A DNA stretch of 64,000 nucleotides from Sulfurifustis variabilis. Its GTDB lineage: Bacteria; Pseudomonadota; Gammaproteobacteria; Acidiferrobacterales; Sulfurifustaceae. The notes beneath the pieces were generated by a model. It saw only the letters and a list, made by a program, of their open reading frames with translations. It had not been told where the DNA came from and did not search any database. The translations under genes were made by a program, and so were the position numbers. This document shows positions 7,655 through 16,706 of the stretch, piece by piece; within the stretch, counting starts at the first letter, position 1, and each line of letters starts with the position of its first letter. The stretch covers positions 1,364,001-1,428,000 of the forward strand of contig NZ_AP014936.1 of the NCBI RefSeq assembly GCF_002355415.1, in the 5' to 3' direction.

Positions 7655-8232
7655 TGCTCGAGTCGCTTCGCGACGGGTTATGACGCGGGGTTCCGCCCCC
7701 GCGCGACGGGTCGATTTCTTTGCTCGCCCAAAGAAATCGACGAAAGAAAGGGCGCCCCGATCGCTCGCCGCCCCTTCGGGGCGGTCCCCTGCGCTCCTCG
7801 CCTGTCCCGGGACGCTCGCCAACTCGCCGGGCGCATAAAACGCGCCTCGGGCTCGATCAAAGGCTCGCGCAATCCTCCCGGCCAGGCTCCGGTGCTCGGC
7901 GAGCTCAACGGGGACCCAACGGCAACCCACCTCAACTCGAAACGAAGAAAGTTGCCTTTCCGCGGTTTGGGGGCCCCGTATGGCGCGCCCGATCCTCGCG
8001 CTCCGAGCGCCGCGAGCCCGAAGGGCGACCGGCAGGGATGCCGGTCGGTCGTCCAGCCGGCGCAGGATGCGCCGTCTGGCGACCTCATAGCGCGAGGCAG
8101 CGAGGGGCGGGGGGTTTCGCGCCATTCGGGGCGTGCTTTCTTTGGCTACTTTCTTTGCACGAGCAAAGAAAGTAGCCCGTCGTGCGGGGGCGGAACCCCG
8201 CGTCATATAAACGTCGCGAAGCGACTCGAGTC
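7655..8232. mobile_element. Structured MITE-like element, complete copy (A)
   Basis: This ~578-bp non-coding element has terminal inverted repeats of roughly 110 bp. Both ends read inward CTCGAGTCGCTTCGCGACG, then a variable 4-7 bases, ATGACGCGGGGTTCCGCCCC, and a hairpin. The left-end hairpin (7711-7740) has a 12-bp stem TCGATTTCTTTG. The right-end hairpin (8143-8176) has a 15-bp stem GGCTACTTTCTTTGC with a 4-base loop. The stems differ in sequence but stay perfectly paired. The GC-rich interior has several more hairpins and no plausible gene; open frames across it are chance frames. A second, truncated copy lies at 18830 in opposite orientation. Confidence 0.8.
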
Positions 8233-8265
8233 CTTGAGCGTCGAACATAAGGGGACGCCGTGTTG

Positions 8266-9399
8266 TCAGCCGCGCTGCTCGATCGGCACGTAAGCCCGCT
8301 GTGACGGCCCGATGTACTCGGCGTTCGGCCGGATCAGGCGGTTGTCGGCGCGCTGCTCCATGAGGTGCGCGGCCCAGCCCGTGATGCGCGAGCAGACGAA
8401 GAGGGGCGTGAAGAGGTCGGTCGGCACGCCCATGAAGTGGTAGGTCGACGCCGAGTAGAAGTCGAGGTTCGGAAACAGCCGCTTCGCGTCCCACATCGTT
8501 TTCTCGATTGCTTCGGAGACGGGGAAGAGGGTGCGGTCGCCGGTGTCCTCGGCGAGGCGCTTCGACCACTGCTTGATCACCACGTTGCGCGGATCGGAGA
8601 TGCTGTAGACCGCGTGGCCGAAGCCCATGATCTTCTCCTTGCGCGCGAGCATCGCCTTCACGCCCTCGGCGGCTTCCTCCGGGCTCGTGAAGCGTTCGAT
8701 CAGCGCCATGGCCGCCTCGTTGGCGCCCCCGTGCAGGGGCCCGCGCAGCGTCCCGATGCCTGCCGTGATGGCGGAGTAGAAGTCCGAGAGGGTCGCGGTG
8801 GCCACGCGTACGGCGAAGGTCGAGGCGTTGAATTCGTGCTCGGCGTAGAGCACGAGCGAGACGTCCATCGCGTCGCGATGCAGCGGCTTCGGGGTCCGGC
8901 CGAGGATCAGGTGCAGCGCATGACCGGCGAGCGTCGGTTCGTCGGTGACGGTGTCGACGCGCCGGCCGTGGCGCGCGTAGTGATACCAGTAGGCCATGAT
9001 GCCCGGGAACGCCGCGAGCAGGCGGTCGGCGATGTCCTGCTGACGGTCGAAGCCCGCCTCGGGCTCGAGTGTGCCGAGCATGGAGCAGCCCGTGCGCATC
9101 ACGTCCATGGGGTGCGCCGTCCCCGGGATGCGCTCGAGCACCTCCTTCAGCGCGCCCGGCAGCTCGCGCAGGCCGCGCAGGCGCTTCACGTAGGCGTTCA
9201 GCTGGCTGCGAGTCGGCAGCTCGCCCTTGAGGAGCAGGTAGGCGACCTCTTCGAAGGTGGATTTTCCAGCGAGCTCGATGATGTCGTAGCCGCGGTAATT
9301 GAGGCCCATGCCTTCCACGCCGCACGTGCAGATCGCCGTCCGGCCGGCGTTGACGCCCCGCAGGCCCGCCTGGTTCGTCACCTGCTTCTTCTCGCTCAT
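8266..9399 (-). CDS. prpC: 2-methylcitrate synthase
   Basis: The 377-residue citrate synthase family enzyme has the catalytic-site motifs [10 protein letters not shown] (His), MGFGHAVY (His) and LDFYSAS (Asp). It condenses propionyl-CoA with oxaloacetate to 2-methylcitrate; the neighbours prpB and prpE point to this rather than housekeeping citrate synthase. The ATG at 9399 overlaps the prpB stop by 4 bases (ATGA), indicating translational coupling. A 33-bp spacer and the structured element separate it from prpD. Confidence 0.94.
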   Translation of the reverse strand: MSEKKQVTNQAGLRGVNAGRTAICTCGVEGMGLNYRGYDIIELAGKSTFEEVAYLLLKGELPTRSQLNAYVKRLRGLRELPGALKEVLERIPGTAHPMDVMRTGCSMLGTLEPEAGFDRQQDIADRLLAAFPGIMAYWYHYARHGRRVDTVTDEPTLAGHALHLILGRTPKPLHRDAMDVSLVLYAEHEFNASTFAVRVATATLSDFYSAITAGIGTLRGPLHGGANEAAMALIERFTSPEEAAEGVKAMLARKEKIMGFGHAVYSISDPRNVVIKQWSKRLAEDTGDRTLFPVSEAIEKTMWDAKRLFPNLDFYSASTYHFMGVPTDLFTPLFVCSRITGWAAHLMEQRADNRLIRPNAEYIGPSQRAYVPIEQRG

Positions 9400-10289
9400 T
9401 TCTCCTTCCCCTTGCCGAAGAGGTCGTCGAGCATCCGCTCGTAGCGGTGGTAGTCCAGCACCTCGTAGAGCTCGGCGCGCGTCTGCATGGCGTCGAGCGC
9501 GTCTCTCTGGGTGCCGTCGGTGCGGATCGTGCGGTAAACCGCCTCGGCCGCTCGGCTCATGGCGCGGAAGGCGGAGAGCGGATAGAGCGCGAGCGCGACG
9601 CCCGCCTCGCGCAGCTCCGCGAGCGTGAAGAGCGGCGTTTTCCCGAACTCGGTGATGTTCGCGAGGATCGGGACGCCGACCGCCTCGGCAAAGCGCCGGT
9701 ACTGGTCGAGCCCGGTCACCGCCTCCGGGAAGATCATGTCCGCGCCCGCCTCGCGGCACGCCTGGGCGCGCTCGATCGCCGCGTCGAGTCCCTCGACCGC
9801 GAGCGCGTCGGTGCGCGCCATGATGACGAAGTCCTCGTCCCCGCGCGCGTCGACCGCGGCCTTGATGCGGTCGACCATCTCGTCCTTCGGCACGATCGCC
9901 TTGCCCGGCCGGTGGCCGCAGCGCTTGGCCTGCACCTGGTCCTCGATGTGCATGCCGCCCGCGCCGGCCCGCGTCAGCTCGCGCACGGTGCGCGCGATGT
10001 TGAACGCGCTGCCGAAGCCCGTGTCGGCGTCGACGAGCAGGGGCAGGGCGGTCGCGGCGCAGATGCGCCGCGTGTCTTCGAGGACGTTGTCGAGCGTGGT
10101 GATGCCGAGGTCGGGGAGCCCGAAGGAGGCGTTCGCGACGCCGGCGCCGGAGAGATAGAGCGCGCGGAACCCGGCGCGTTCGGCGAGCAGCGCGCTGTAG
10201 GCGTTGATGGCGCCGACGACCTGCAGGGGCCGTTCCTCGGCCACGGCGGCGCGCAAGCGCCCGCCGGCGGACGACACGGGCGCGGTCAT
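9396..10289 (-). CDS. prpB: 2-methylisocitrate lyase
   Basis: The 297-residue enzyme of the isocitrate lyase/PEP mutase superfamily carries the catalytic KRCGHRPGK loop and the metal-binding [10 protein letters not shown]. It cleaves 2-methylisocitrate to pyruvate and succinate, the last step of the 2-methylcitrate cycle. It overlaps prpE by 4 bases upstream and prpC by 4 bases downstream, so the three genes form one tightly coupled operon. Length is typical. Confidence 0.95.
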   Translation of the reverse strand: MTAPVSSAGGRLRAAVAEERPLQVVGAINAYSALLAERAGFRALYLSGAGVANASFGLPDLGITTLDNVLEDTRRICAATALPLLVDADTGFGSAFNIARTVRELTRAGAGGMHIEDQVQAKRCGHRPGKAIVPKDEMVDRIKAAVDARGDEDFVIMARTDALAVEGLDAAIERAQACREAGADMIFPEAVTGLDQYRRFAEAVGVPILANITEFGKTPLFTLAELREAGVALALYPLSAFRAMSRAAEAVYRTIRTDGTQRDALDAMQTRAELYEVLDYHRYERMLDDLFGKGKEK

Positions 10290-12196
10290 CGGGCCTGCGA
10301 CGCCGGCGCGTGCGGATAGCCGAGCGCGTGCAGGGCCTGCGTGATCTCGCCGAGGATCGCCGGGTCGTCGATGGTCGGCGGCACCTGGTACTGCTGGCCG
10401 TCGGCGATCTTGCGCATCGTGCCCCGCAGGATCTTGCCCGAGCGTGTCTTCGGGAGGCGCTTCACCACGATCGCCTGCTTGAACGCCGCCACCGGGCCGA
10501 TGCGGTCGCGCACGAGCTGCACGACCTCCTTCACGATCTCTTCCTGCGGCCGGTTCACGCCGGCCTTGAGCACGATCATCCCCACGGGAAGCTCGCCCTT
10601 GATCTCGTCGGCCGCGCCGATGACGGCGCATTCGGCGACGTCCGGGTGCGAGGCGAGCACTTCCTCCATCGCGCCGGTCGAGAGCCGGTGGCCGGCGACG
10701 TTGATGATGTCGTCGATGCGGCTCATGATCCAGAGGTACCCGTCCTCGTCCTTGTAGCCGGCGTCGCCGGTGAGGTAATAGCCGGGGAAGGGGTCGAGGT
10801 AGTACTTCCTGTAGCCGTGGTCGTTCTTCCACATCGTGGGCAGGCTGCCCGGCGGCAGCGGCAGCTTGATCGCGATACTCCCGATCGTCCCGTCGCCCAC
10901 CTGCTTGCCGTTCGCGTCGAGCACCTGCACGTCGTAGCCGGGCACGGGCTTCGTCGCCGAGCCGGGCTTCACCGGAAACGTCTCGATCCCGATGCAGTTG
11001 GACGCGATCGGCCAGCCGGTCTCCGTCTGCCACCAGTGGTCGATCACGGGAACGTTGAGCTGCTTCTGCGCCCAGAGGAGCGTGTCGGGGTCGCAGCGCT
11101 CGCCGGCGAGGAACAGCGTGCGGAAGCCCGCACGGTCGTACTTGCGGATGTGCTCCCCGTTCGGGTCCTCGCGCTTGATCGCGCGAAACGCGGTCGGCGC
11201 GGTGAAGAGCGTCGAGACCTTGTGCTCCGAGACCACGCGCCAGAACGCGCCCGGGTCGGGCGTGCCGACCGGCTTGCCCTCGAACAAAATCGTGGTGCAG
11301 CCGTGCAGCAGCGGGCCGTAGACGATGTACGAATGCCCCACCACCCAGCCCACGTCCGAGGCCGCCCAGTACACCTCGCCGGGCTCGACGCCGTAGATGT
11401 ACTTCATGCTCCACTTGAGCGCGACGGCGTGGCCGCCGTGGTCGCGCACGACGCCCTTGGGAATGCCGGTCGAACCGGAGGTATAAAGGATGTACAGCGG
11501 GTCGGTCGAGGCGACCGGCACGCAGTCGACCGGCTGCGCGCCGGCGACTTCTTCCCAGTCGACGTCGCGCCCGGCGACGAGCGCGGCGCGGTGCTGCGGG
11601 CGCTGGTAGACGATGCAGCGTTCCGGCTTGCTCGTCGCGATCCGGATCGCGCCGTCGAGCAGCGGTTTGTACTCGACGACCCGGTTCGGCTCGATGCCGC
11701 AGGAGGCCGAGACGATCAGCTTGGGTTCGGCGTCATTGATGCGCTTGGCGAGCTCCTGCCCGGCGAAGCCGCCGAACACCACCGAGTGGATCGCCCCGAT
11801 GCGGGCGCAGGCGAGCATCGCGATCACCGCCTGCGGGATCATCGGCATATAAATGATCACGCGGTCGCCTCGATCCACCCCCTGGCTCCGCAGCGCGCCG
11901 GCGAAGCGGGCGACCTCGTCGCGCAGCTCCCGGTAGGTGTAGGTGCGGACGGTCCGGGTGACGGGGCTGTCGTAGATCAGCGCCGGCTGCTCGGCCCGGC
12001 CGTTCTCGACGTGACGGTCGAGCGCGTTGTAGCAGGTATTGAACAGCCCGCCGGCGAACCAGCGGTAGAAGGGGGCGCGCGAGTCGTCGAGCACGCGCTC
12101 CCACCTGCGTTCCCAGTGCAGGGCCTCGGCCGCCTCGCCCCAGAACCCTTCCGGGTCGCGCAGCGACCGGAGGTACATCGCCTGGTAAGCGTCCAT
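10286..12196 (-). CDS. prpE: Propionate--CoA ligase
   Basis: The 636-residue acyl-CoA synthetase has the AMP-binding P-loop [15 protein letters not shown], the WWQTETGWP motif and the C-terminal [10 protein letters not shown], whose lysine is usually acetylated as a control. The N-terminal ACAS-type domain ([20 protein letters not shown]) and the prp neighbours indicate PrpE, activating propionate to propionyl-CoA, rather than acetyl-CoA synthetase. The ribosome site GAGGGGG precedes the ATG by 9 bases. It is the first gene of the operon. Confidence 0.94.
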   Translation of the reverse strand: MDAYQAMYLRSLRDPEGFWGEAAEALHWERRWERVLDDSRAPFYRWFAGGLFNTCYNALDRHVENGRAEQPALIYDSPVTRTVRTYTYRELRDEVARFAGALRSQGVDRGDRVIIYMPMIPQAVIAMLACARIGAIHSVVFGGFAGQELAKRINDAEPKLIVSASCGIEPNRVVEYKPLLDGAIRIATSKPERCIVYQRPQHRAALVAGRDVDWEEVAGAQPVDCVPVASTDPLYILYTSGSTGIPKGVVRDHGGHAVALKWSMKYIYGVEPGEVYWAASDVGWVVGHSYIVYGPLLHGCTTILFEGKPVGTPDPGAFWRVVSEHKVSTLFTAPTAFRAIKREDPNGEHIRKYDRAGFRTLFLAGERCDPDTLLWAQKQLNVPVIDHWWQTETGWPIASNCIGIETFPVKPGSATKPVPGYDVQVLDANGKQVGDGTIGSIAIKLPLPPGSLPTMWKNDHGYRKYYLDPFPGYYLTGDAGYKDEDGYLWIMSRIDDIINVAGHRLSTGAMEEVLASHPDVAECAVIGAADEIKGELPVGMIVLKAGVNRPQEEIVKEVVQLVRDRIGPVAAFKQAIVVKRLPKTRSGKILRGTMRKIADGQQYQVPPTIDDPAILGEITQALHALGYPHAPASQAR

Positions 12197-12318
12197 CTCG
12201 GTCTACCCCCTCGTGGTGGTTGCTTATCGGGCGCGGGCGCCGCGCCGATCGTCCTCCCGTGCGCGCTTCTGTGGGTGGTTGTGCGGGGGCGGGGTGGGCT
12301 CCGCCGGGCGCGCTTTCG

Positions 12319-12349
12319 ATATTGAACCCGGGACCGCCGAATAGCTCAA
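12319..12349 (-). promoter_or_regulatory. Possible sigma-70 promoter of prpEBC
   Basis: On the minus strand TTGAGC is followed after 17 bp by TTCAAT, about 125 bp upstream of the prpE start. The -35 is good and the -10 weak. No prpR-type regulator gene is in the window. Confidence 0.3.
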
Positions 12350-12371
12350 GGACCGCGCCGGCGGCGCGGGA

Positions 12372-13019
12372 TCAGCGGCGCCGAAAGAGCCCGTAGACGA
12401 ACTCCTGCGGCGTGCCGGACGGCGTCCGGTGGGTTTCCGTCCGGCCCTCGACCGTTTCGAAGGCGGGGCCGAGCTCCCGCGCGAGCCCGGGCAGGTCGTA
12501 ACGGACGATCTCGAGCCCGCTGCAGCGCTCGGGGCCGCCCGGGCCGAACGTGGCGATCACGGCGTGGCCGCCCGGTGCCAGGGTCCCGGCGAGCAGGCCC
12601 CGGTAGCGATTCCGGTCTTCGGCCTGCGTGAGGAAATGGAACACGGCGCGATCGTGCCAGAGATCGAAGCCGCAGGCGGGAAGCACGGCCTGCGTGACGT
12701 CCGCCTCGATCCACTGCACCGTGTCCGCCCGCGGCCCGAGGCGAGCGCGCGCGCCCGCGATCGCCGCACGCGAGATATCGAGCACGGCGAGCTTGTGAAA
12801 ACCGAGGGTGAGGAGATCGTCGACGAGGGTCGATGCGCCGCCGCCGACGTCGATCATCCGCGCGCCGAGGGGCGGCGCGCACGCGAGGATCAACTCGAGC
12901 GAGCGCAGGAGGCGCGGCTGGTACCAGCTGACGCCGGTGGGCTGCCGGGTTTCGTAGATCCGTTCCCAGTGCGATTTTCGATCCACGCCGCCGCACCCCG
13001 CGAATGAACGGCCTTTCAT
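12372..13019 (-). CDS. Class I SAM-dependent methyltransferase
   Basis: The protein (about 205-215 residues) has the SAM-binding motif MIDVGGGASTLVDDLL, an acidic loop (LAVLDIS) and FDLWHDRAVFHFLT. This form, opening DRKSHWERIYETRQP, occurs in many proteobacteria as an uncharacterised methyltransferase. The start is ambiguous: ATG at 13019, or GTG at 12986, which aligns better with the family N-terminus. A GC-rich palindrome just after the stop (about 12352-12368) may end transcription. The substrate is unknown. Confidence 0.8.
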   Translation of the reverse strand: MKGRSFAGCGGVDRKSHWERIYETRQPTGVSWYQPRLLRSLELILACAPPLGARMIDVGGGASTLVDDLLTLGFHKLAVLDISRAAIAGARARLGPRADTVQWIEADVTQAVLPACGFDLWHDRAVFHFLTQAEDRNRYRGLLAGTLAPGGHAVIATFGPGGPERCSGLEIVRYDLPGLARELGPAFETVEGRTETHRTPSGTPQEFVYGLFRRR

Positions 13020-13108
13020 GCTAGAGCGCGCGCGGACGAACACGCTTGACGCAGGTCAAGCGAACGCGGGAGGTCCGCGCGCGGCGCGCGGACGGGAAGG
13101 ACGGCTCG

Positions 13109-13354
13109 CTAGGGCTGGTCCGGGAAGCGGATCAGCCGCGACACCTCGGCGGTCCGCTCCATTTCGCGCTGTGCCTCGCCGCGGCCCATCTCCTTGCCGA
13201 CCTTGTACGCGATCCAGGCGAGCGGAACGAGGGCGAGGAGCAGTACGTTGCTGTAGAGCGCGAAGAGCGCGAGCACGAGCATGAGAAAGGCGATGCCGCT
13301 GCTCCGGATCTCCTCCCAGCGGTGTTGCTTCGCGAGCGCGTGATATTCGTCCAT
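13109..13354 (-). CDS. Small membrane protein, function unknown
   Basis: The 81-residue protein has a soluble N-terminus (MDEYHALAKQHRWEEIRSSG), two close hydrophobic helices (about residues 21-50) and a charged C-terminal helix. I recognise no family. Confidence 0.6.
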   Translation of the reverse strand: MDEYHALAKQHRWEEIRSSGIAFLMLVLALFALYSNVLLLALVPLAWIAYKVGKEMGRGEAQREMERTAEVSRLIRFPDQP

Positions 13355-13521
13355 GACCGATCTCCGAAGGAAGCGCTTCAGTCTCACACGGACCGGCGTA
13401 CGCAAACATGAGAGCGCCGCCGCGGGCATCGCGACCGGCGCAAATCCATGGGGTCGCCGCGGGGGCTCGACAGGCGGGAACCGGACGGCTAAGGTGCGCC
13501 CGCCGGTTACCCATCCTCCCG

Positions 13522-14787
13522 ATGCAGCTACTCGCCGTCGTCCTGTTCGCCCTGCTCCTCGTCGCCTGCTCGCCTCCCGTGGAAGAGAGCGCCCTCGGGA
13601 GCCGCCTGGTGAGCGCGCCCTGCGTGGCCGGGGCCGCGGCCTGGATGATCGGGGACGACCCGGCGCAGGTCGACGTGCCGCCTGACGCGCCCGCGCTGCG
13701 GGTGGCGACCTACAACCTGCACAGCGGCCTGGGATACCAGCGGGCCTTGCGCCGGTCCCGCGGCGAAGTCGAGCGCAACCTGCGCGGCATCGCCGCGGCG
13801 ATCGCCCGTGCCGGCGCCGAGCCGGTCGACGTCGTGGGATTGAACGAGGTCGACTTCGACAGTCGCCGCAGCGGCGGCTTCGATCAGGCGGCATTCATTG
13901 CCGACGAGCTCGAGCGCCTGACGGGCGCGCGTTACCGCGTCGTGTACGGCGAGACGCGGCGCCGCCGCGTCCCGGGATTCGAGCTGCGGTTCGGCAACGC
14001 GGCGCTCGTCCGGCATCCGGTCCTGCACGACAACGCCTGCCTCTACGACAGCGCATCGAACTGCACCGTCACGGGAAAGACCGCGAGCTTTCCGGTCCTG
14101 CACGCGGGCGGCTTCGGCCATGAGCTGGCGCACGAGGGCCGGGGGGTGATCACGCTCACGATCGAGTTCCACGGGCGCTTGCTCGACGTGCTCGTGACCC
14201 ACCTCGAGGCGTTCGCGCTCGCCGACCGCGAAGCGCAGGCGGCGCATCTCGTCAGGCACTTCATCCAGCCGGACCGCACGACGGTGCTGCTCGGCGACAT
14301 CAATGCCGTGCCCACGGCGCTGACCTACGGGCGCGCCTTCTTCGCGGCCGACCGCACGCACGACATCCTCACGAGCGGCCCGCTCGCCGATGCGCGCGTC
14401 CTGAGGGCCTCCATGGCGCGGGAGGCGGATTGGACGGCCTGGGCGACGTATCCCGCGCGGCGTCCGGTGTGGCCGCTCGACGCGGTGCTCGGCTCCCTGG
14501 ACCTCGTGCCGAACGAGGTCCAGGCGATCGGGGAGGGCGAGTCGGATCATCGGGGGTTCTACGTGGAATACCGCGTCGCGGACGCCGCGCCCGTCCTCGA
14601 GGCGCAGCGCGCACGTCATGACGCCATCCGGCGCCGACAGCTGGCGCAGATCCTGCGCTGCGATCTCGCCGGAGAGGAGGGCGAGCGGCGCGGCAAGCTG
14701 CGATGGCTCGCCGAGGGCACGGGCTTTCTCGACATCGCCACGGCCGTCGAGCGGGAGTTGCTGTCGGCGAAGCGGGGAGCGCCCTAG
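13522..14787 (+). CDS. Endonuclease/exonuclease/phosphatase-family lipoprotein
   Basis: The 421-residue protein begins with a lipoprotein signal, MQLLAVVLFALLLVACSPP (lipobox LVAC). It then shows the EEP fold: LRVATYNLHSG, VVGLNEVDFD (catalytic Glu), LLGDINAVP and ESDHRGFYVEY (the terminal Asp-His pair). EEP enzymes cleave phosphodiesters in nucleic acids, phosphoinositides or sphingomyelin, and the substrate here is unknown. It is followed 44 bp downstream by a phospholipase D-like lipoprotein gene, hinting at a joint role in envelope lipid or DNA degradation. The ATG at 13522 is chosen because it starts the signal peptide. Confidence 0.83.
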   Translation: MQLLAVVLFALLLVACSPPVEESALGSRLVSAPCVAGAAAWMIGDDPAQVDVPPDAPALRVATYNLHSGLGYQRALRRSRGEVERNLRGIAAAIARAGAEPVDVVGLNEVDFDSRRSGGFDQAAFIADELERLTGARYRVVYGETRRRRVPGFELRFGNAALVRHPVLHDNACLYDSASNCTVTGKTASFPVLHAGGFGHELAHEGRGVITLTIEFHGRLLDVLVTHLEAFALADREAQAAHLVRHFIQPDRTTVLLGDINAVPTALTYGRAFFAADRTHDILTSGPLADARVLRASMAREADWTAWATYPARRPVWPLDAVLGSLDLVPNEVQAIGEGESDHRGFYVEYRVADAAPVLEAQRARHDAIRRRQLAQILRCDLAGEEGERRGKLRWLAEGTGFLDIATAVERELLSAKRGAP

Positions 14788-14831
14788 CGCGCCGGCGTCC
14801 GTTTAGAATGAACGTTCGCACGGATGCGGGC

Positions 14832-16445
14832 ATGAACAGAGGCAAAGCGATCACCGTATTGTTGTTGGGGTTCGGCGTGGCGCTGGCATGGGCGAGCTGC
14901 CGGCAGCCGGCCGATCCCGCGGCGTCGCGCGACGCCCGGCCTCCTGAGCTCGCGCACTTCGGCCCGTATGATGCCGGAATGAACCTGCGCGAGGCCTACG
15001 AGTCCCTGCCGCGCGGGGGTGGAGAGCGGATCGGGCTGCGGTTGATCGTGCCCAACATGGAGGCCTGGTCGGCGCGCTGGCGCCTGCTCGAGCAGGCGCG
15101 CGAGACGCTCGACATCAGCTACTTCATCGTCCGAGAGGACTTTTTCGGCGCCGCCTTCCTCGGGCATCTGCTCGCCAAGGCGCGGCAGGGCGTGCGGATC
15201 CGGCTGCTGCTCGACGCGCAGGGCAGCTCCATGGCGGGCCTGAGCCCCCGCGGGAACGACTGGCTCGACGCGCTCGCCAACACCGGCAACGTCGCCATCA
15301 AGCTTTACCGCCCGCTCGCGAATCGCTACCTCGAGGCGCTGTTCACGCTGAATCCCGTCGCGGCGGTCGCCAGCGAGCACGACAAGATCGTCGTCGTCGA
15401 CGGACGCCGGGGGATGATCGGCGGGCGGAACATCTCGGCCGAGTACTTCGCGCACCCGAGCGACATGAAGGACGCGTTCGAGGACACCGATCTCATCCTC
15501 ACCGGGCGATCGATCGCGGACGCGCTCACGCAGGCATTCGAGTCCCAGTACGACAGCGCGGGCGCGCGCAAGCTGCCTGCCGAGCGCGTGGATCTCGCCG
15601 ACTTCGCGGACGAGCTGACGCTCGCCTACCGGACGATGGACGCGTGGATCAAGGGCCGGCCGCTCGACGAGTTCGTTCAGGCCGCCACCGAACGCAAGCT
15701 GGCCTGGCCCGACGAGATGAAACGCTACGCGCGGCTGCGCGGCACGTACGCGGCCAGGGAACCCCCGGACACCGTCGCGGAGACGCGCATCCTGGACTCG
15801 CGCACGCGCCTGGAGGCGCGCGGAGACGTGATCGGCGAGGGCCTCGCGCGGCTGGTGCAGAGTGCCAGCCGGGAGATCCTGGTCCAGAGCCCGTACCTGG
15901 TGCTGTCCGAGGGCGCCGTCGCGACGCTCGAGGCGGCCGGACGCCGCGGCGTCCGGATCACGATCATCACGAACAGCCCGATCTCGAGCGACAACGCGCT
16001 GAGCCAGGCGTTCTTTCTCGAACAATGGCCCGAACTGCTTGCGCGCGTGCCCGGGCTGCGCATCTTCGTCGCCGGAAGGCCGCGGAACATCCACAGCAAG
16101 GTGGCCGTGTTCGACGACGAGGTGGCCCTCGTCGGCACCTACAACCTCGACCCCGTCAGCATGGCCGTGAACAGCGAGATCATGGCCGCGGTGTGGTCGC
16201 GCGCGTTCGCGCGCCTCGCCGCCGCCCATCCGCGCGAGCAGATCGCCGAAGGACCGCCGGGGCTGTACGAGTATCGTATCGAGCGAACCGCGAGCGGGCA
16301 GCCCGTCCGCGGCAAGGACGGCCGGCCGGTCGTCGCGTTCGGACCGAAGGACCATACGTCGCCCTCCGACTGGCGCAAGGTGCAGGCGTACTGGGCGATG
16401 CTGCGCGCCGCCGAGAAGCTGCCGGGTCTCGCTCCGCTGTTTTGA
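14832..16445 (+). CDS. Phospholipase D family lipoprotein
   Basis: This protein of about 537 residues has two HKD catalytic motifs, HDKIVVVDGRRGMIGGRN (H183) and IHSKVAVFDDEVALVGTYN (H421), as in PLD/cardiolipin-synthase-like enzymes. The N-terminus MNRGKAITVLLLGFGVALAW precedes ASC, a weak lipobox, so it is probably exported. I chose the ATG at 14832 because the ATG at 14808 overlaps a -10-like TAGAAT. The reaction could be phospholipid hydrolysis, transphosphatidylation or nuclease activity. Confidence 0.85.
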   Translation: MNRGKAITVLLLGFGVALAWASCRQPADPAASRDARPPELAHFGPYDAGMNLREAYESLPRGGGERIGLRLIVPNMEAWSARWRLLEQARETLDISYFIVREDFFGAAFLGHLLAKARQGVRIRLLLDAQGSSMAGLSPRGNDWLDALANTGNVAIKLYRPLANRYLEALFTLNPVAAVASEHDKIVVVDGRRGMIGGRNISAEYFAHPSDMKDAFEDTDLILTGRSIADALTQAFESQYDSAGARKLPAERVDLADFADELTLAYRTMDAWIKGRPLDEFVQAATERKLAWPDEMKRYARLRGTYAAREPPDTVAETRILDSRTRLEARGDVIGEGLARLVQSASREILVQSPYLVLSEGAVATLEAAGRRGVRITIITNSPISSDNALSQAFFLEQWPELLARVPGLRIFVAGRPRNIHSKVAVFDDEVALVGTYNLDPVSMAVNSEIMAAVWSRAFARLAAAHPREQIAEGPPGLYEYRIERTASGQPVRGKDGRPVVAFGPKDHTSPSDWRKVQAYWAMLRAAEKLPGLAPLF

Positions 16446-16471
16446 CCACAGAACAGGTCGAGCGGCCTTTC

Positions 16472-16608
16472 CGTCATTGTGAGCGCATCCGATGTTCCGA
16501 GGGGCTCGACATCGAGATTTCTCGCGTTGCTCCGGATGACCGCGCGGTCAGATTGCGGAGCCTGTGCCGAGCGCAGCGCGGGAGCGCTTCGCTCCTCGCA
16601 ACGACGAC
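16472..16608. repeat. GTCATT-type interspersed palindromic repeat, degenerate copy 2
   Basis: It begins GTCATTGTGAGCGCATCCGA and ends GGAGCGCTTCGCTCCTCGCA, with an interior unlike copies 1 and 3. It fills most of the gap between the PLD-like gene and rnhB. Confidence 0.5.
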
Positions 16609-16706
16609 TTCGATGTTTTCATAAGCGTCCGGCGTTTGCGATCAGCGGGCCACTCGGCTAACGTAGCGGCCGGACCGGGCGTCCCGCGCCCGAACGCCGA
16701 TCTCGC

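Noticed and set aside
7720-8175. Open frames across the structured element on both strands
   Set aside because: They follow the repeat, not codon selection. The same sequence recurs in inverted, truncated form at 18.8 kb, and the predicted peptides are low-complexity.
6185-9325. A single minus-strand frame joining prpC-region codons, the element and prpD
   Set aside because: Only the part from the ATG at 7630 is PrpD. Upstream codons are the element and an out-of-frame reading of prpC, so this is not a fusion.
10310-12325. A plus-strand open frame of about 670 codons opposite prpE
   Set aside because: It is an antisense shadow of a fully motif-supported prpE gene, without ribosome site or domain.
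12372-13019. Membership of the methyltransferase gene in the prp operon
   Set aside because: It lies upstream of prpE with a 175-bp gap containing a candidate promoter and a GC palindrome, so co-transcription is not supported.
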